The notes: generated by a model not told the origin, from the letters alone. A stretch of DNA of 64,000 nucleotides from Companilactobacillus ginsenosidimutans (GCF_001050475.1 NZ_CP012034.1:1798001-1862000); one strand, 5' to 3'. Shown: positions 1-8,970, counted from the stretch's first letter. Made by a program: numbers and translations.

Positions 1-353
1 AGTATCGTGATGTTTGGAACAAGGCTTGTGACAATGGACAAATCACACCTGAAGAACGTGACAAGGTATTCAAGACATTCTTGCCATTATATGAACATGC
101 TGATCGCCAATTCTTGGAAAAGGATGCAACTATTGATGGTGGTATTATCGCCATGCAATTGATGTTAATCGCCCGTGCCCACGGATACGAAGCAAACCCA
201 ATGTCAGGTTACAATTTTGATCAAGTAGCACCAACATTCGGTTTAGACGGTGAGCGTTTTATCCCCGTTACAGCCATTGCTATTGGTAAACCAGATGGTG
301 ACTATACTAAGTCTGTACGTTATCCAGTTAATGAAATCACAGACTTTATGTAA
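1..353 (+). CDS. Nitroreductase family protein (3' part only)
   Basis: The reading frame is open from base 3, so only about the last 116 residues are present and the start lies outside the window. The segment with ANPMSGYNFDQVAP and the ending with VTAIAIGKPDG resembles the C-terminal half of small FMN-dependent nitroreductases, where the loop after the ANPM-like motif lines the flavin site and the last strands swap into the dimer partner. By family knowledge it would be a cytoplasmic NAD(P)H-dependent oxidoreductase acting on nitro compounds or quinones; the substrate cannot be inferred. It ends shortly before a strong terminator. The TTG at 81 is internal and not a real start. Confidence 0.82.
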   Translation, partial: YRDVWNKACDNGQITPEERDKVFKTFLPLYEHADRQFLEKDATIDGGIIAMQLMLIARAHGYEANPMSGYNFDQVAPTFGLDGERFIPVTAIAIGKPDGDYTKSVRYPVNEITDFM

Positions 354-369
354 AAATTTAGATGGAAAA

Positions 370-395
370 AGGACGAGATTTTCTCGTCCTTTTTT
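370..395. terminator. Bidirectional intrinsic terminator
   Basis: A 9-bp stem (AGGACGAGA / TCTCGTCCT) with a TTT loop is followed by five T on the plus strand and preceded by five A, so it can end both the nitroreductase transcript and the convergent minus-strand operon. Confidence 0.88.
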
Positions 396-708
396 ATTTG
401 GAAAATTTTGCTGAATGTCTATTCTGCATTAAAACCGGGTTTTGAATATATTCAGAATAAATTTTGTAAAACTCATCTAAATCGTTAATGACCTTCATAT
501 TTTTGAAATAAGGATCCATATCTTGTACGGATTTGAAAGTTGGTGAATTGGTCTTTAACATGTGTGCTCCGAAATAGTTTGGCATTCCAGCTATTCGGTT
601 GAACAGATCTTTTTTATAGTCTTCAGTAACGTCTAGCCTGTCACTGGATTTGTGGTACGCATACTCAATACCATTATAATCAAATAAAATAATTAAATGA
701 AAGTACAT
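394..708 (-). CDS. Small protein of unknown function, possible RelSpo-module partner
   Basis: A 104-residue soluble protein with no signal peptide or membrane segment. I do not recognise the family. Its start has a perfect TAGGAGGAAA ribosome binding site that overlaps the stop codon of the upstream RelA/SpoT-like gene, so the two are surely co-transcribed and probably translationally coupled. It is a paralogue of the broken gene at 1435-1754: both share an AYHxSS segment, an NSPTF/DSPTF-SVQ segment followed by MD-Y, and a DEFYK/DEFFK stretch. The arrangement small gene, RelSpo gene, small gene suggests an immunity or antitoxin role, but that is inference from order alone. Confidence 0.7.
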   Translation of the reverse strand: MYFHLIILFDYNGIEYAYHKSSDRLDVTEDYKKDLFNRIAGMPNYFGAHMLKTNSPTFKSVQDMDPYFKNMKVINDLDEFYKIYSEYIQNPVLMQNRHSAKFSK

Positions 709-717
709 AATTTCCTC

Positions 718-1368
718 CTAGTTAAGTTGTTCGTGTTCATGGCGACTATGTTCCGAATAATTTTGAATCATGTCTTGCGTGTCCCATATTTGCAATTCCC
801 AAGGGAAATGCTTGTTTGAATCTTGAAAGTAGCAGTGTATTGCATGATAGTTTCCATCGTTTCTGTAATAGAACTTATAAAGAATTGAAGATTCCTTTAA
901 CCGGTCAAGCAGGTCAAAAATGTCATTATAATCTGGTTCGATGTTGTCTAGTATTATACGAGCGGCAAAAAAATCGTTCAATGTTTTTGATACATATTTG
1001 TGTTTGAAAAGATTATGCCTCAATTTACGATTTATCGATTCCCATTTTTTTATTCTGTATCTGAAGTTATATAAAGACTCATATTTTGAAAGTACGTTAT
1101 TATCTGAACCGAAATAATCTCCCAGATCAGTTAAATATGTTGGCAATGTATGATTGGAAAAATTATCGTCAGATAATGCTTCGTCAATAGTTAGCTTTCT
1201 CAAGTTATATATTCCGTCAACAGTTGCATAATAGGACTTTGTAAATTTTAAATATTCATCTTCTAAATCTAAAACCAATTGTTCGATTGTTAATAGTGAG
1301 TCATTCAAATGAACTAGCTCCTTCACGTAATTTAATTCGTTAGAATAAATTACGCAAAAACGTCTCAA
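718..1368 (-). CDS. RelA/SpoT-domain-like protein (divergent, possibly toxic alarmone-synthetase type)
   Basis: A 216-residue protein whose C-terminal half fits the RelA/SpoT nucleotidyltransferase pattern: RIKKWESINRKL (105-116) for the R-K-S helix, NDFFAARIIL (131-140) for the DIAGIRI strand, GNYHAIHCYF (172-181) for the NGYRS-H strand and WELQIWDTQ (190-198) for EIQIRT, with E191 as the expected metal-binding Glu. The Asp normally found in the DYI segment before NGYR is not evident, so activity is uncertain. No HD hydrolase, TGS or ACT domain is present. Start is a TTG with GGAAG about five bases upstream; no ATG lies between it and the in-frame upstream stop. It sits between two paralogous small genes. 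Confidence 0.62.
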   Translation of the reverse strand: MRRFCVIYSNELNYVKELVHLNDSLLTIEQLVLDLEDEYLKFTKSYYATVDGIYNLRKLTIDEALSDDNFSNHTLPTYLTDLGDYFGSDNNVLSKYESLYNFRYRIKKWESINRKLRHNLFKHKYVSKTLNDFFAARIILDNIEPDYNDIFDLLDRLKESSILYKFYYRNDGNYHAIHCYFQDSNKHFPWELQIWDTQDMIQNYSEHSRHEHEQLN

Positions 1369-1434
1369 GTTCTTCCAATAGAATGAGTGTAAATCGTTAT
1401 ATATATTTGGATAATATGCCTATCAATTTACTTG

Positions 1435-1754
1435 CTAGTCATCAAGATACTTTCTCTTACTTAATTTTTCAAACGTAGAATCAAACTTATCTACGTATTG
1501 AAGATAATATTTAAAAAATTCATCCTCACTTTCAATAGGAATTATATTTGTAAGTATTGATCCATAACTTGAACTGAGTGAAATGTTGGACTGTCCGTAG
1601 TTAAGTCATGCAATCCGACAGGCTTTCTGTTTTCCACTTGTGAAATTTTATCAAACAGTGATTTTTCGACAGCATCAATATCTGATTGTTTTAAACTCGA
1701 AGCATGGTATGCATAAGACTGTTTATCTACATCAATTAATACAATAAAATGCAT
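1435..1754 (-). pseudogene. Frameshifted paralogue of the 394-708 small protein
   Basis: The intact frame runs MHFIVLIDVDKQSYAYHASS to VQVMDQYLQI and stops. Reading one frame over from just before that stop gives NIIPIESEDEFFKYYLQYV down to a TAG at 1435-1437, and this aligns with the end of the 394-708 protein (NDLDEFYKIYSEYI). A one-base change near 1545-1555 therefore split a gene of about 105 codons. It lies upstream of the RelA/SpoT-like gene in the same direction. Either a decayed duplicate or, less likely, a programmed frameshift; a sequencing error at the site is also possible. Confidence 0.72.
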
Positions 1755-1842
1755 ATATTTTTTCGTCGTTATCAGTCCAATCTTAATGTGCCAAGTATAA
1801 CAGATATATGTAACGACGTTATGTCAGTGCTGAACGAATTTG

Positions 1843-1876
1843 AAAAAAACGACTAACAATCTCAGATTGTTAGTCG
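1843..1876 (-). terminator. Intrinsic terminator of map
   Basis: A 12-bp stem (CGACTAACAATC and its complement) with a three-base loop is followed on the minus strand by seven T, directly after the map stop codon. Confidence 0.9.
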
Positions 1877-1883
1877 CCTATTT

Positions 1884-2717
1884 TTAGTAGTTATTCTTTT
1901 TTATATAATCACGTGCCCAAGCTAACATTTTTTCGTCTTCTTCAGCATCTTGTGATGTTAAAATTTTTGGACCATCGTCAGTAATAGCAAGTGTATGCTC
2001 GTATTGAGCTGACCAGCTACCATCGGCTGAAACGTAATAGATCCAAGGGTCGTTGACGTCTTTAACTTCACGGTCAGCAATTTCCCATGTTCCTTCGTTG
2101 ATCATTGGTTCGATGGTAATTGTCATTCCAGCTTTAAGACGTAGTCCCTTGCCTTTTTGACCATAGTGCATAACGTCAGGTTTTTCGTGCATTGTTGGCT
2201 GGATTCCATGACCAATTAGGTCACGAACATCGCCATAATCATGTTTGTTTTCTGTGAAGTCTTGGATGGCGAAACCGATGTCACCTAAGCGATTGCCAAC
2301 GACACTTTGGGCAATTCCTAGGTACAATGACTTTTTAGTAACATCCATCAAGTCTTTTGTTTGTTGACTAGGAGTTCCAACAGCGTAACTCCAGCAAGAA
2401 TCACTTTCGTAACCATCTTTGTTAACAGTCATATCGACTTTAACGATATCGCCGTCTTTAAGGATTAAATTACGACGTGGAGTACCATGAGCCACTTCAT
2501 CGTTAACATCGACGCAGGTGGCATATTTATAGCCCTCAAAGCCTTTTTCTGAAGGAGTTGCTCCATGTTCAAGAATATAGTCATTAGCAAAAACTTCAAT
2601 ATCGTATGCTGTCAAACCAGGTTTGATCATGTCGCGAAGTCCCAAGTGAACTCCTGCCAAAACTTTACCAGATTCACGCATACCTTTAATTTCTCGTTCT
2701 GATTTTAATGTAATCAT
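1884..2717 (-). CDS. map: Methionine aminopeptidase, type I
   Basis: Removes the initiator methionine from nascent proteins in the cytoplasm using a dinuclear metal centre. All five expected ligands are visible: D95 (VDM), D106 (SDS), H170 (GHGIQPTMHE), E203 (TIEPM) and E240 (QYEHT). H79-like GH motif upstream (VAHGTP, 75-80) matches the substrate-binding His. At 277 residues it is slightly longer than the classic 264-residue enzyme because of a charged C-terminal tail ending in KKNNY. It appears monocistronic, with its own terminator at 1843-1876 and a divergent neighbour. No N-terminal zinc-finger extension. Confidence 0.96.
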   Translation of the reverse strand: MITLKSEREIKGMRESGKVLAGVHLGLRDMIKPGLTAYDIEVFANDYILEHGATPSEKGFEGYKYATCVDVNDEVAHGTPRRNLILKDGDIVKVDMTVNKDGYESDSCWSYAVGTPSQQTKDLMDVTKKSLYLGIAQSVVGNRLGDIGFAIQDFTENKHDYGDVRDLIGHGIQPTMHEKPDVMHYGQKGKGLRLKAGMTITIEPMINEGTWEIADREVKDVNDPWIYYVSADGSWSAQYEHTLAITDDGPKILTSQDAEEDEKMLAWARDYIKKNNY

Positions 2718-2818
2718 AAATAATTGTTTTCCTTCCTAACATAATAATTGTAAACCAAAAAATTGTTATGACAATGGTTTGGTTTATACTTTGAATACAA
2801 AATGAGGTGGTGATTGCT

Positions 2819-3889
2819 TTGAATGATTCAGAATTATTTGCATATCGAATATTCAAACATGGATTGGTGAGTCAGGTGTCTGACATTTTAACCCCATTTA
2901 CCAGAATAATAGGGATTCAGGCACAAAATCAGCGCGCTGCTGAATTAAATGTGGCACTACAAACCGGTAGTACAATGGAGAAATTGAATAATCTTTATGA
3001 TTCTGACAAAATTGTGAGAGCTTGGGGACAAAGATGGACGGTCCACTTATTTACCCATGATGACTGGCAGTTGGTGATTAACGCCCGACAAAATGAAAAA
3101 CTTCCTAATATGTACTTTCGCGGCATTCCTAATGAAATTCATGAAGCGGTTAGTTACATTTCTTCCGTTTTAGAAGACCAAAAAGAGCTAACTCGTGGTG
3201 AGTATCAGAAATCAATGATGAGTAAGTTTGACTGGTACAAGGATTGTCCCCACAATACTGATTACACAATTTTTCAAATATTAACAGCTCAAGGAAAGTT
3301 GGCCAGCAATCCTCATCATTCACAACAAGGAATGCCATTAATATACCAAGCTGATTTTGTTCGACAGGATCAACTGACTGCCACGACCGAGTTGATTAAG
3401 CGATATATTCATGGCTTTGGACCAGCCTCAATCAATGATTTTGTCAAATGGTCTGGGATAAGGATCTCTAATGTAAGACCAGCTTGGGAGAAAGTTGAAT
3501 CTGAATTTTGTCCTATATTGTGGCGTGACCAAACTTTGTGGATGGATCAAAAGATTGATTCTACTACTTTTGCTGAGATAGAAGAAATGGTTTCTGCTAA
3601 AACTGTTATTGCCGCAGGTTTTTGCTCACTAATGACTGGTTATCTGGATAAAAGTTGGTTTGTTGATCCGGATATTCAAAAGAAGATGTGGTCAGTTAAT
3701 GGGCTTCTCAAAGCACCAATTATTGCGCACGGTAAAGTCGCAGGCAAGTGGAATTACAATTTGACTAATAAAAAGATTAAATTTGAAGTCGAAAAATGGA
3801 GCCAATTTAACAGTCGCCAACTGGAACAAAATTTTCATAAGATTGCAAAATTTTTAAATCGAGAATATGACGGTTGTACGGTCATATAA
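2819..3889 (+). CDS. Winged-helix DNA-binding protein, AlkZ/HTH_42-like (possible DNA glycosylase)
   Basis: About 356 residues matching the winged-helix superfamily (COG3214-type) that includes AlkZ and YcaQ glycosylases, which unhook interstrand crosslinks or bulky alkyl adducts. The IQAQNQRAAE segment near residues 34-43 contains the Q-x-Q pair characteristic of this superfamily, and RAWGQRWTVHLF follows with the usual R-G-R-TVH pattern. Function as a glycosylase is inferred from the family. The frame opens at GTG 2807, but GAGGTGGTGA is well placed for the TTG at 2819, which I use. It is followed closely by the lipoprotein gene but has a separate promoter-like region downstream. Confidence 0.8.
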   Translation: MNDSELFAYRIFKHGLVSQVSDILTPFTRIIGIQAQNQRAAELNVALQTGSTMEKLNNLYDSDKIVRAWGQRWTVHLFTHDDWQLVINARQNEKLPNMYFRGIPNEIHEAVSYISSVLEDQKELTRGEYQKSMMSKFDWYKDCPHNTDYTIFQILTAQGKLASNPHHSQQGMPLIYQADFVRQDQLTATTELIKRYIHGFGPASINDFVKWSGIRISNVRPAWEKVESEFCPILWRDQTLWMDQKIDSTTFAEIEEMVSAKTVIAAGFCSLMTGYLDKSWFVDPDIQKKMWSVNGLLKAPIIAHGKVAGKWNYNLTNKKIKFEVEKWSQFNSRQLEQNFHKIAKFLNREYDGCTVI

Positions 3890-3972
3890 TATATTACGGT
3901 TTTTTCTTCGGAATCTTCGCAATTATGATACAATTCAAATATAAATATATTTATATTTTTGGGGGAATTTCA

Positions 3973-4776
3973 ATGAAAAAACTAATCTGGTTTGTAGGGA
4001 TGTTATCGATCGTGCTTCTTGCAGGTTGCTCAAATAACAACTCAAATAGTAGTAATGATAGTGCAACTAAGACTACTAAAACTGAAGAAGCCACTGCGTA
4101 TCAAAAATTGAGCAGCAATGCTCAAAAGAGTATCAAGTTTAAAGTTATCAAGGGTGAAGAGAACAGCAATAAGAATTATTCTCTTTCTTTGAAGATTCAA
4201 AATAAGGGTAACAAGGCTGTTAAATTTGATAAATCTAAATTTATGCTTACGGTTGATGGGGTTAAGAAATTTAGTTCATCAGCCGATGGCAACGTGACAG
4301 TTAAAGCAGGAAATTATCTTACCGTTGATGACTTGTTTGAAAATGTTTCTGCTGAAAAATTGGACGGAGTTAAAGTTCAAATTGCATACTTGAATAAGGA
4401 TGATGTTGTTGCTAGTCCTAAGTTAGAGACCAGTTCAGATAATGACACTGACAGTAATTCTGATGATAGTGCAGCTACTACTCAGGATTCAAATAGTGAT
4501 CAAAATTCGGGACAAGATAATAGTTCTGCTAATGCTGCTCCTGATACTTCTAATCGTCGTATTGCGGACACTAATGCTGCCGCAGATAGATTTAGAAGAG
4601 CACATGGTGACTGGACTGCAGATGATATACAAGCAACTGATAATGGTAGTGGATATACTATTACTGTTAATGGTGAATCTGGTGGTACTGTTGGTTATAA
4701 CGGTGATGCTACTGATCAGGACGGTAATTACAGTTCTCAAGCAGATGAAGATCGAATTAATAACAGTGGTTATTAA
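3973..4776 (+). CDS. Secreted lipoprotein with DUF4352-like domain
   Basis: 267 residues beginning MKKLIWFVGMLSIVLLAGC: a short charged n-region, hydrophobic core and a lipobox LAGC, so the protein is lipid-anchored outside the membrane. A Ser/Asn/Thr-rich linker follows. Residues about 40-140 (SIKFKVIKG, NYSLSLKIQNKG, FMLTVDGV) form a beta-rich domain like DUF4352/telokin-type modules. A second Ser/Asp/Asn-rich linker leads to a C-terminal segment with RFRRAHGDWTADDIQ. GGGGGAA precedes the ATG; the frame is open further upstream, but no good ribosome site is seen there. Function unknown. Confidence 0.82.
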   Translation: MKKLIWFVGMLSIVLLAGCSNNNSNSSNDSATKTTKTEEATAYQKLSSNAQKSIKFKVIKGEENSNKNYSLSLKIQNKGNKAVKFDKSKFMLTVDGVKKFSSSADGNVTVKAGNYLTVDDLFENVSAEKLDGVKVQIAYLNKDDVVASPKLETSSDNDTDSNSDDSAATTQDSNSDQNSGQDNSSANAAPDTSNRRIADTNAAADRFRRAHGDWTADDIQATDNGSGYTITVNGESGGTVGYNGDATDQDGNYSSQADEDRINNSGY

Positions 4777-4800
4777 TTTTTAACAGTCATTGTTGGTTAA

Positions 4801-4832
4801 TTCTAACCCCGTCGAAATCGACGGGGTTAGAA
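4801..4832. repeat. Perfect 15-bp palindrome after the lipoprotein gene
   Basis: TTCTAACCCCGTCGA is followed after two A by its exact complement. There is no T-run directly behind it, so it is a stable hairpin next to, but separate from, the terminator at 4847-4875. It may protect the 3' end of the lipoprotein transcript. Confidence 0.75.
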
Positions 4833-4846
4833 TCCGAACATTAATA

Positions 4847-4875
4847 CAAAAAAAGAGACCTTTCGGTCTCTTTTT
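4847..4875. terminator. Bidirectional intrinsic terminator
   Basis: AAAAAGAGACC, a four-base loop and GGTCTCTTTTT form an A/T-flanked stem that can terminate the lipoprotein transcript on the plus strand and, after the element at 4946-5061, the asnS transcript on the minus strand. Confidence 0.88.
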
Positions 4876-4945
4876 GTTTTGGATTTATTTTGTTTGGGGT
4901 TCACTGCCATCGGTCGAATACGTTTGCCCCATTTATAGCGGAAAC

Positions 4946-5061
4946 GCGCAAAATCACACTGAGACCTACTGCATAAGTCGTCCAGAGCTGCGGGGGCGTT
5001 ACGCGCCCCACTCTGCTATGGCCGTCTTATGCTCCGGTCTCAAGGGCGTGTGATTTTGCGC
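4946..5061 (-). ncRNA. Large rod-like structured 3'-UTR element, family A
   Basis: GC-rich non-coding element just downstream of asnS. Nested arms: GCGCAAAATCACAC (4946-4959) with 5048-5061, TGAGACC (4960-4966) with 5036-5042, GCATAAG (4971-4977) with 5026-5032, CAGAG with CTCTG, and a GGGGCG/CGCCCC apical hairpin. The whole folds into one long interrupted hairpin. It lies between the asnS stop and the terminator at 4847-4875. An open frame across it on the plus strand is an artefact of the palindrome. One copy in this window. Confidence 0.65.
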
Positions 5062-5069
5062 TCTGTTTT

Positions 5070-6458
5070 TTAAAACTCTGCATTACCTGGTGTTCTAGGG
5101 TAAGCAATCACATCTCGAATGTTCTTCATACCTGTTAGGTACATAACAAGTCTTTCGAATCCGATTCCGAAGCCTGAGTGGACTGTGCCGCCGTATTTAC
5201 GGAGTTCTAGATACCACTTGTATTCGTCTTCGTTTAGTTTCAAGTCTTTGATTTTTTGTTCTAGTAAATCTAGTCTTTCTTCACGTTGTGATCCACCGAT
5301 TAATTCTCCAATTTCGGGAACTAACAAGTCGGCTGCGGCTACTGTTTTGCCGTCGTCGTTGGCACGCATGTAGAAAGCTTTGATGTCTTTTGGATAGTTT
5401 GTTAGGAAAACAGGTTTCTTGAATACTTTTTCACTCAAGTAACGTTCGTGTTCTGATTCAAGATCAAGTCCCCAGCTAACTGGTACGTCGAAGTCTACAT
5501 CAGCTTTTTCAAGTAAATCGATAGCCTCTGTATATGTAACTTCGGCGAATTTTTCTGAAACAGTGTTTGATAGACGTTCGATTAAGTGTTCATCGATGTT
5601 GTCGTTCAAGAATTGAATTTCTTCTTTGGCATTGTCGAACACGTATTGAACAACATATTTAAGCAACTCTTCAGAAACATTGATCTCATCTTGCATGTCA
5701 GCAAAAGCCATTTCGGGCTCGATCATCCAGAATTCGGAAGCGTGACGTCCAGTATGAGAGTTCTCTGCTCTAAAAGTTGGTCCAAATGTGTAGACGTTTC
5801 TAAGGGCTAGGGCGAATGCCTCAACTTCAAGCTGACCAGAAACAGTCAAGTTCGTTTCCTTTTTGAAAAAGTCTTCGTTGTAGTCGACTGCGCCTTCCTC
5901 GTTCTTTGGCACGTTGTTTAAATCCAAAGTTGTCACTTGGAACATCTCACCCGCACCTTCAGCATCTGAGCTGGTAATGATTGGTGTGTGAATGTAGTTG
6001 AAACCGTTATGTTGCAAGTATTCGTGGACGGCAAAAGCTGCTAGTGAACGAATTCTGAAAATTGAATAGAATGTGTTTGTTCTTGGACGCAGGTGAGCGA
6101 TTGTTCTCAAATATTCATAAGTGTGAGCTTTCTTTTGTAAAGGATAGTCGCTGTCTGAAGCGCCTAATTCTTTAACAGAAGTAGCGTGAATTTCAAATGG
6201 TTGTTGAGCACCAGGTGTCAAAGCTAGTTCACCAATAACTTCAATAGTAGTGCTAATTGGGAACTTCTTGATGTCATCAAAGTCTTCAAGGTCATTGCTG
6301 AAAACAACTTGAACATTCTTCAAGAATGAACCGTCGTTAACCTCAATAAAACCAATTTTCTTTGAACCACGAATAGTTCTGATCCAACCTTCAATGGTGA
6401 TTTCTTCGCCATCTTTGAATTCTTTAGTAAATAAATCTTTTGCTAAAACTTTTTGCAT
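5070..6458 (-). CDS. asnS: Asparaginyl-tRNA synthetase
   Basis: Charges tRNA-Asn with asparagine in the cytoplasm. 462 residues. An N-terminal OB-fold anticodon-binding domain ([20 protein letters not shown] near 19-38) is followed by a class II catalytic core with motif 2 [16 protein letters not shown] and motif 3 [15 protein letters not shown] plus the closing [12 protein letters not shown]. The lineage of AsnRS rather than AspRS is supported by the short insert and by the upstream T-box with an AAC (Asn) specifier. Transcribed from a promoter at 6817-6846 through that T-box. Confidence 0.96.
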   Translation of the reverse strand: MQKVLAKDLFTKEFKDGEEITIEGWIRTIRGSKKIGFIEVNDGSFLKNVQVVFSNDLEDFDDIKKFPISTTIEVIGELALTPGAQQPFEIHATSVKELGASDSDYPLQKKAHTYEYLRTIAHLRPRTNTFYSIFRIRSLAAFAVHEYLQHNGFNYIHTPIITSSDAEGAGEMFQVTTLDLNNVPKNEEGAVDYNEDFFKKETNLTVSGQLEVEAFALALRNVYTFGPTFRAENSHTGRHASEFWMIEPEMAFADMQDEINVSEELLKYVVQYVFDNAKEEIQFLNDNIDEHLIERLSNTVSEKFAEVTYTEAIDLLEKADVDFDVPVSWGLDLESEHERYLSEKVFKKPVFLTNYPKDIKAFYMRANDDGKTVAAADLLVPEIGELIGGSQREERLDLLEQKIKDLKLNEDEYKWYLELRKYGGTVHSGFGIGFERLVMYLTGMKNIRDVIAYPRTPGNAEF

Positions 6459-6542
6459 AATGTATTTATTAATCTCCTAATCTTGAATTTACAATAGGAA
6501 CATAATTTTAAGAAGATCACGATCTTTGTGACCGCAGGGCAC

Positions 6543-6808
6543 AAAAATAGACCTTCCACTCCCTTGGTTAAAAGGGACGAAAGGTCTTTCCGCGGTACCA
6601 CCCAAATTGTTTTCATACGAAAACATCTCTACAAGCACAAACATGCTTACTGACTATAACGTGTCAGCTCCGTCAAACCCTACTGTTAGTTCAGGCCGAA
6701 GTAAAAAGATGTTATTCGTAAATACCCGCATGTTAAGTTTGCACTGTCCTTAACTCACTGAGAATTGAGTAAATAGTACTTCTTCTTTTTAAAATCCTAT
6801 GTATTAAG
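6543..6808 (-). promoter_or_regulatory. T-box leader of asnS, Asn-specific
   Basis: On the minus strand the hallmark GGGTGGTACCGCGG (6590-6603) lies before a terminator stem (6549-6587) with a T-run at 6543-6548. The antiterminator is formed by the T-box and its complement. The Stem I region includes ACGAATAACATC, placing the specifier AAC at 6711-6713, an asparagine codon. Uncharged tRNA-Asn would stabilise the antiterminator and allow asnS expression. Confidence 0.92.
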
Positions 6809-6816
6809 TTAAAAAA

Positions 6817-6846
6817 AGAATAGCACGTTAATTCAGTAGTTGTAAA
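6817..6846 (-). promoter_or_regulatory. Promoter of the T-box/asnS transcript
   Basis: On the minus strand TTTACA and TATTCT are 18 bp apart, just upstream of the T-box leader and downstream of the DUF4811 stop codon. Confidence 0.6.
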
Positions 6847-6853
6847 GACCAAT

Positions 6854-7543
6854 TTAGGATTTCGACTGTTCAAGAATCTTACCAACACTTTGGGATAAAG
6901 CTTTATCCTCTAAATTTTTCAAACGTGTGTCATTCTGTTTTAGGGATGGATCTTGCTTTATCTGGTTTTGAACAACGGAAGCAACTTCTGACTTAATAGT
7001 AGCTTGCGTTTTAGGTTCTTTTAGTACCTTACCGGTATGTTTTAACTGATCTTTAGAAAGTGCATGCCAGGATGAAGTCAGATGATACGTAATGGTTTGT
7101 GATTTTTGCTGGCCACTATTAGTGATGCCTGTAAACAAGAACTGGTAAAAAGCGCTGTTATAACGATACTTGTTATTGGAAGTTTCTTTGTAAGCATATT
7201 TTGGATGGTCGGAGAATACTTTAACAGATTTATGTTTGTTCAAAACTGTATGAACCTCTGATTCTCCAGGCTTCTTAGTAGCATATGCCAGAAACTCAGT
7301 TTTACCTTGTTTGATCTTTTCTGTAATCATAATTTGATTGCCCTTGATGTCAGTAACGGGTGCAATTTTTTCAACATGCGATGTTGTGTAAGTGCTAGTA
7401 CCAAAGTGTTGAGTGGCATCTAATAAGATAAACACTTGGCATAAAAGCATGACGACTAAGGCTGAGATTCCCAGAAAATTGCGTTTTTTAAAAAGAGCCC
7501 AGGCTCCTAGAATTGCGAAGATTATTGTCAATAAAATTAACAT
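6854..7543 (-). CDS. DUF4811-like membrane protein, efflux partner
   Basis: 229 residues. Two hydrophobic segments at the N-terminus (about 1-15 and 24-42) anchor a soluble, presumably extracellular domain with a coiled, charged C-terminus. It matches the DUF4811 family as I know it, which is regularly found directly downstream of LmrB/EmrB-type drug exporters in lactobacilli. Its ATG overlaps the MFS stop codon (TAATG), so translation is coupled to the transporter. Likely an accessory subunit of the exporter, but its biochemical role is unknown. Confidence 0.8.
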   Translation of the reverse strand: MLILLTIIFAILGAWALFKKRNFLGISALVVMLLCQVFILLDATQHFGTSTYTTSHVEKIAPVTDIKGNQIMITEKIKQGKTEFLAYATKKPGESEVHTVLNKHKSVKVFSDHPKYAYKETSNNKYRYNSAFYQFLFTGITNSGQQKSQTITYHLTSSWHALSKDQLKHTGKVLKEPKTQATIKSEVASVVQNQIKQDPSLKQNDTRLKNLEDKALSQSVGKILEQSKS

Positions 7544-8970
7544 TATGCCACCTTCTTTTCATGTGTAACACTGAGCCAAAATGCCGGTATGATACCAATT
7601 AAAGTTCCAACGGATATCCAAATGAAGGCTTGTGAGTAGGCGGTGTTCATCATTGTTGTTGTAGCAATATTTGTGCCGGTAAAACTGGCGATGACGGCAG
7701 CTAACAATGCAGTGGCAACTGACCCCCCAATGTTTTGAACCATCCGAGTTGAGACAGTTGCTTCAGGGATGAGTTTTGTTGGAACATTGCTGTAGCTGTC
7801 AGTCATGATAGGGATTATTCCACTTCTGCTCAAGCCTAACAAAAACATGACGGCAACTAACAACCAAGTTGGCGTTGACTTAGTGAAGAATGCGAAGGGG
7901 ATGGTCGTCAGAAATCCGGCAATGAGAGAAATTATGACAATCCACTTAGCTCCATAATCGTCAGTCAATCTGCCGACAATAGTTCTGGTAACCAGCATGC
8001 CAAGTCCCATAGCAATTAAGTAAATCCCTGACCAGATGACTGATAGACCACGGATATTTTGCAAATATAGTGGCAAAACGAACATGACACCATTTGACAT
8101 TAAACCAGTCATAAACAATAAAATTGCTGAAGCTGAAAATCTAGTGTTGTTGAATAAGGACAGTGGTACTAAAGCTTTTTTCGAATTCTTGAAAGCATAA
8201 ATAATATAGAAAACTAAACAATCAATTCCAATGAAAATAGGTAATAATACATCCATTTTTCCAAAAACATCATCAGTACTAAAATTGGTAATTCCAATAA
8301 CTAAACCTGAGAAAAGTCCGACTAGTAAGGCAAATCCGATGAAGTCGAACTTTTTGTCAGACTTGCTGGCATCGAATTTTGGTAGCCACATCATGACACA
8401 AAATAGCGCTGCTATGATGACGGGAATGTTGATGTAAAACAACCAGTGCCAATTTAAGAATTTGATGAGGGCACCACCAATCGTTGGTCCGATGATTGGT
8501 GCGAAGACAATTGGAAGTCCAACTGTAGCCATCATTTTTCCAAGATTCTTACCTCCTGCAGCGCGAACGATCAGCGTTTGTGCTGCTGAAATTAAGATTC
8601 CCGCGGCAGCACCTTGAATAATACGTCCGATCATTAAAGTTGCAACTGAACTTGATATACCTGACATGATGGATCCGACTAAGAATACTACTAGTGAGAT
8701 TTCAACTAATAACTTTCCCGAAACTTTATCGATTGCCCAGCCGGCAAAGGGGACTGCTAGTCCTAATGCCAAAACGTAGGCGGTTGTAATCCACTGCATT
8801 GTGTTCACAGTGGAATTGAGGTCTTTTAAAATAGTGTTGATTCCAATATTAGTCATGGTTGTATCTAGCATTGGCACTATCATTGCTAAAACTAAGATCA
8901 TGGCGTTCTTCATAGTTGATGAAGTTTTGGTTTTATCAACTGTAGCTTGCGAACTAATTTGTTGAGCCAT
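7543..8970 (-). CDS. MFS drug exporter, DHA2 (14-TM, LmrB/EmrB-like)
   Basis: 475 residues with about 14 predicted membrane segments, the length and layout of DHA2 proton-coupled multidrug exporters. Motif-like stretches include LDTTMTNIGINTIL after TM1, a GWAIDKVSGK loop and GPTIGGALIKFLNWHWLFYIN, the hallmark antiporter motif C region. It forms a two-gene operon with the DUF4811 protein. TATTTCTCC upstream gives an AAGGAGAAA ribosome site. A strong promoter (9011-9038) lies in the region shared with the divergent TetR gene, which probably represses it. Substrate unknown; lincosamide-type export is known for relatives. Confidence 0.9.
   Translation of the reverse strand: MAQQISSQATVDKTKTSSTMKNAMILVLAMIVPMLDTTMTNIGINTILKDLNSTVNTMQWITTAYVLALGLAVPFAGWAIDKVSGKLLVEISLVVFLVGSIMSGISSSVATLMIGRIIQGAAAGILISAAQTLIVRAAGGKNLGKMMATVGLPIVFAPIIGPTIGGALIKFLNWHWLFYINIPVIIAALFCVMMWLPKFDASKSDKKFDFIGFALLVGLFSGLVIGITNFSTDDVFGKMDVLLPIFIGIDCLVFYIIYAFKNSKKALVPLSLFNNTRFSASAILLFMTGLMSNGVMFVLPLYLQNIRGLSVIWSGIYLIAMGLGMLVTRTIVGRLTDDYGAKWIVIISLIAGFLTTIPFAFFTKSTPTWLLVAVMFLLGLSRSGIIPIMTDSYSNVPTKLIPEATVSTRMVQNIGGSVATALLAAVIASFTGTNIATTTMMNTAYSQAFIWISVGTLIGIIPAFWLSVTHEKKVA

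Noticed and set aside
4442..4783. Overlapping open frames on both strands at the lipoprotein 3' end
   Set aside because: They are products of the low-complexity Ser/Asp/Asn codons in the real gene.
4790..5053. 87-codon open frame over element A
   Set aside because: It runs through two hairpins and the long palindrome of element A; composition and lack of a ribosome site argue against coding.
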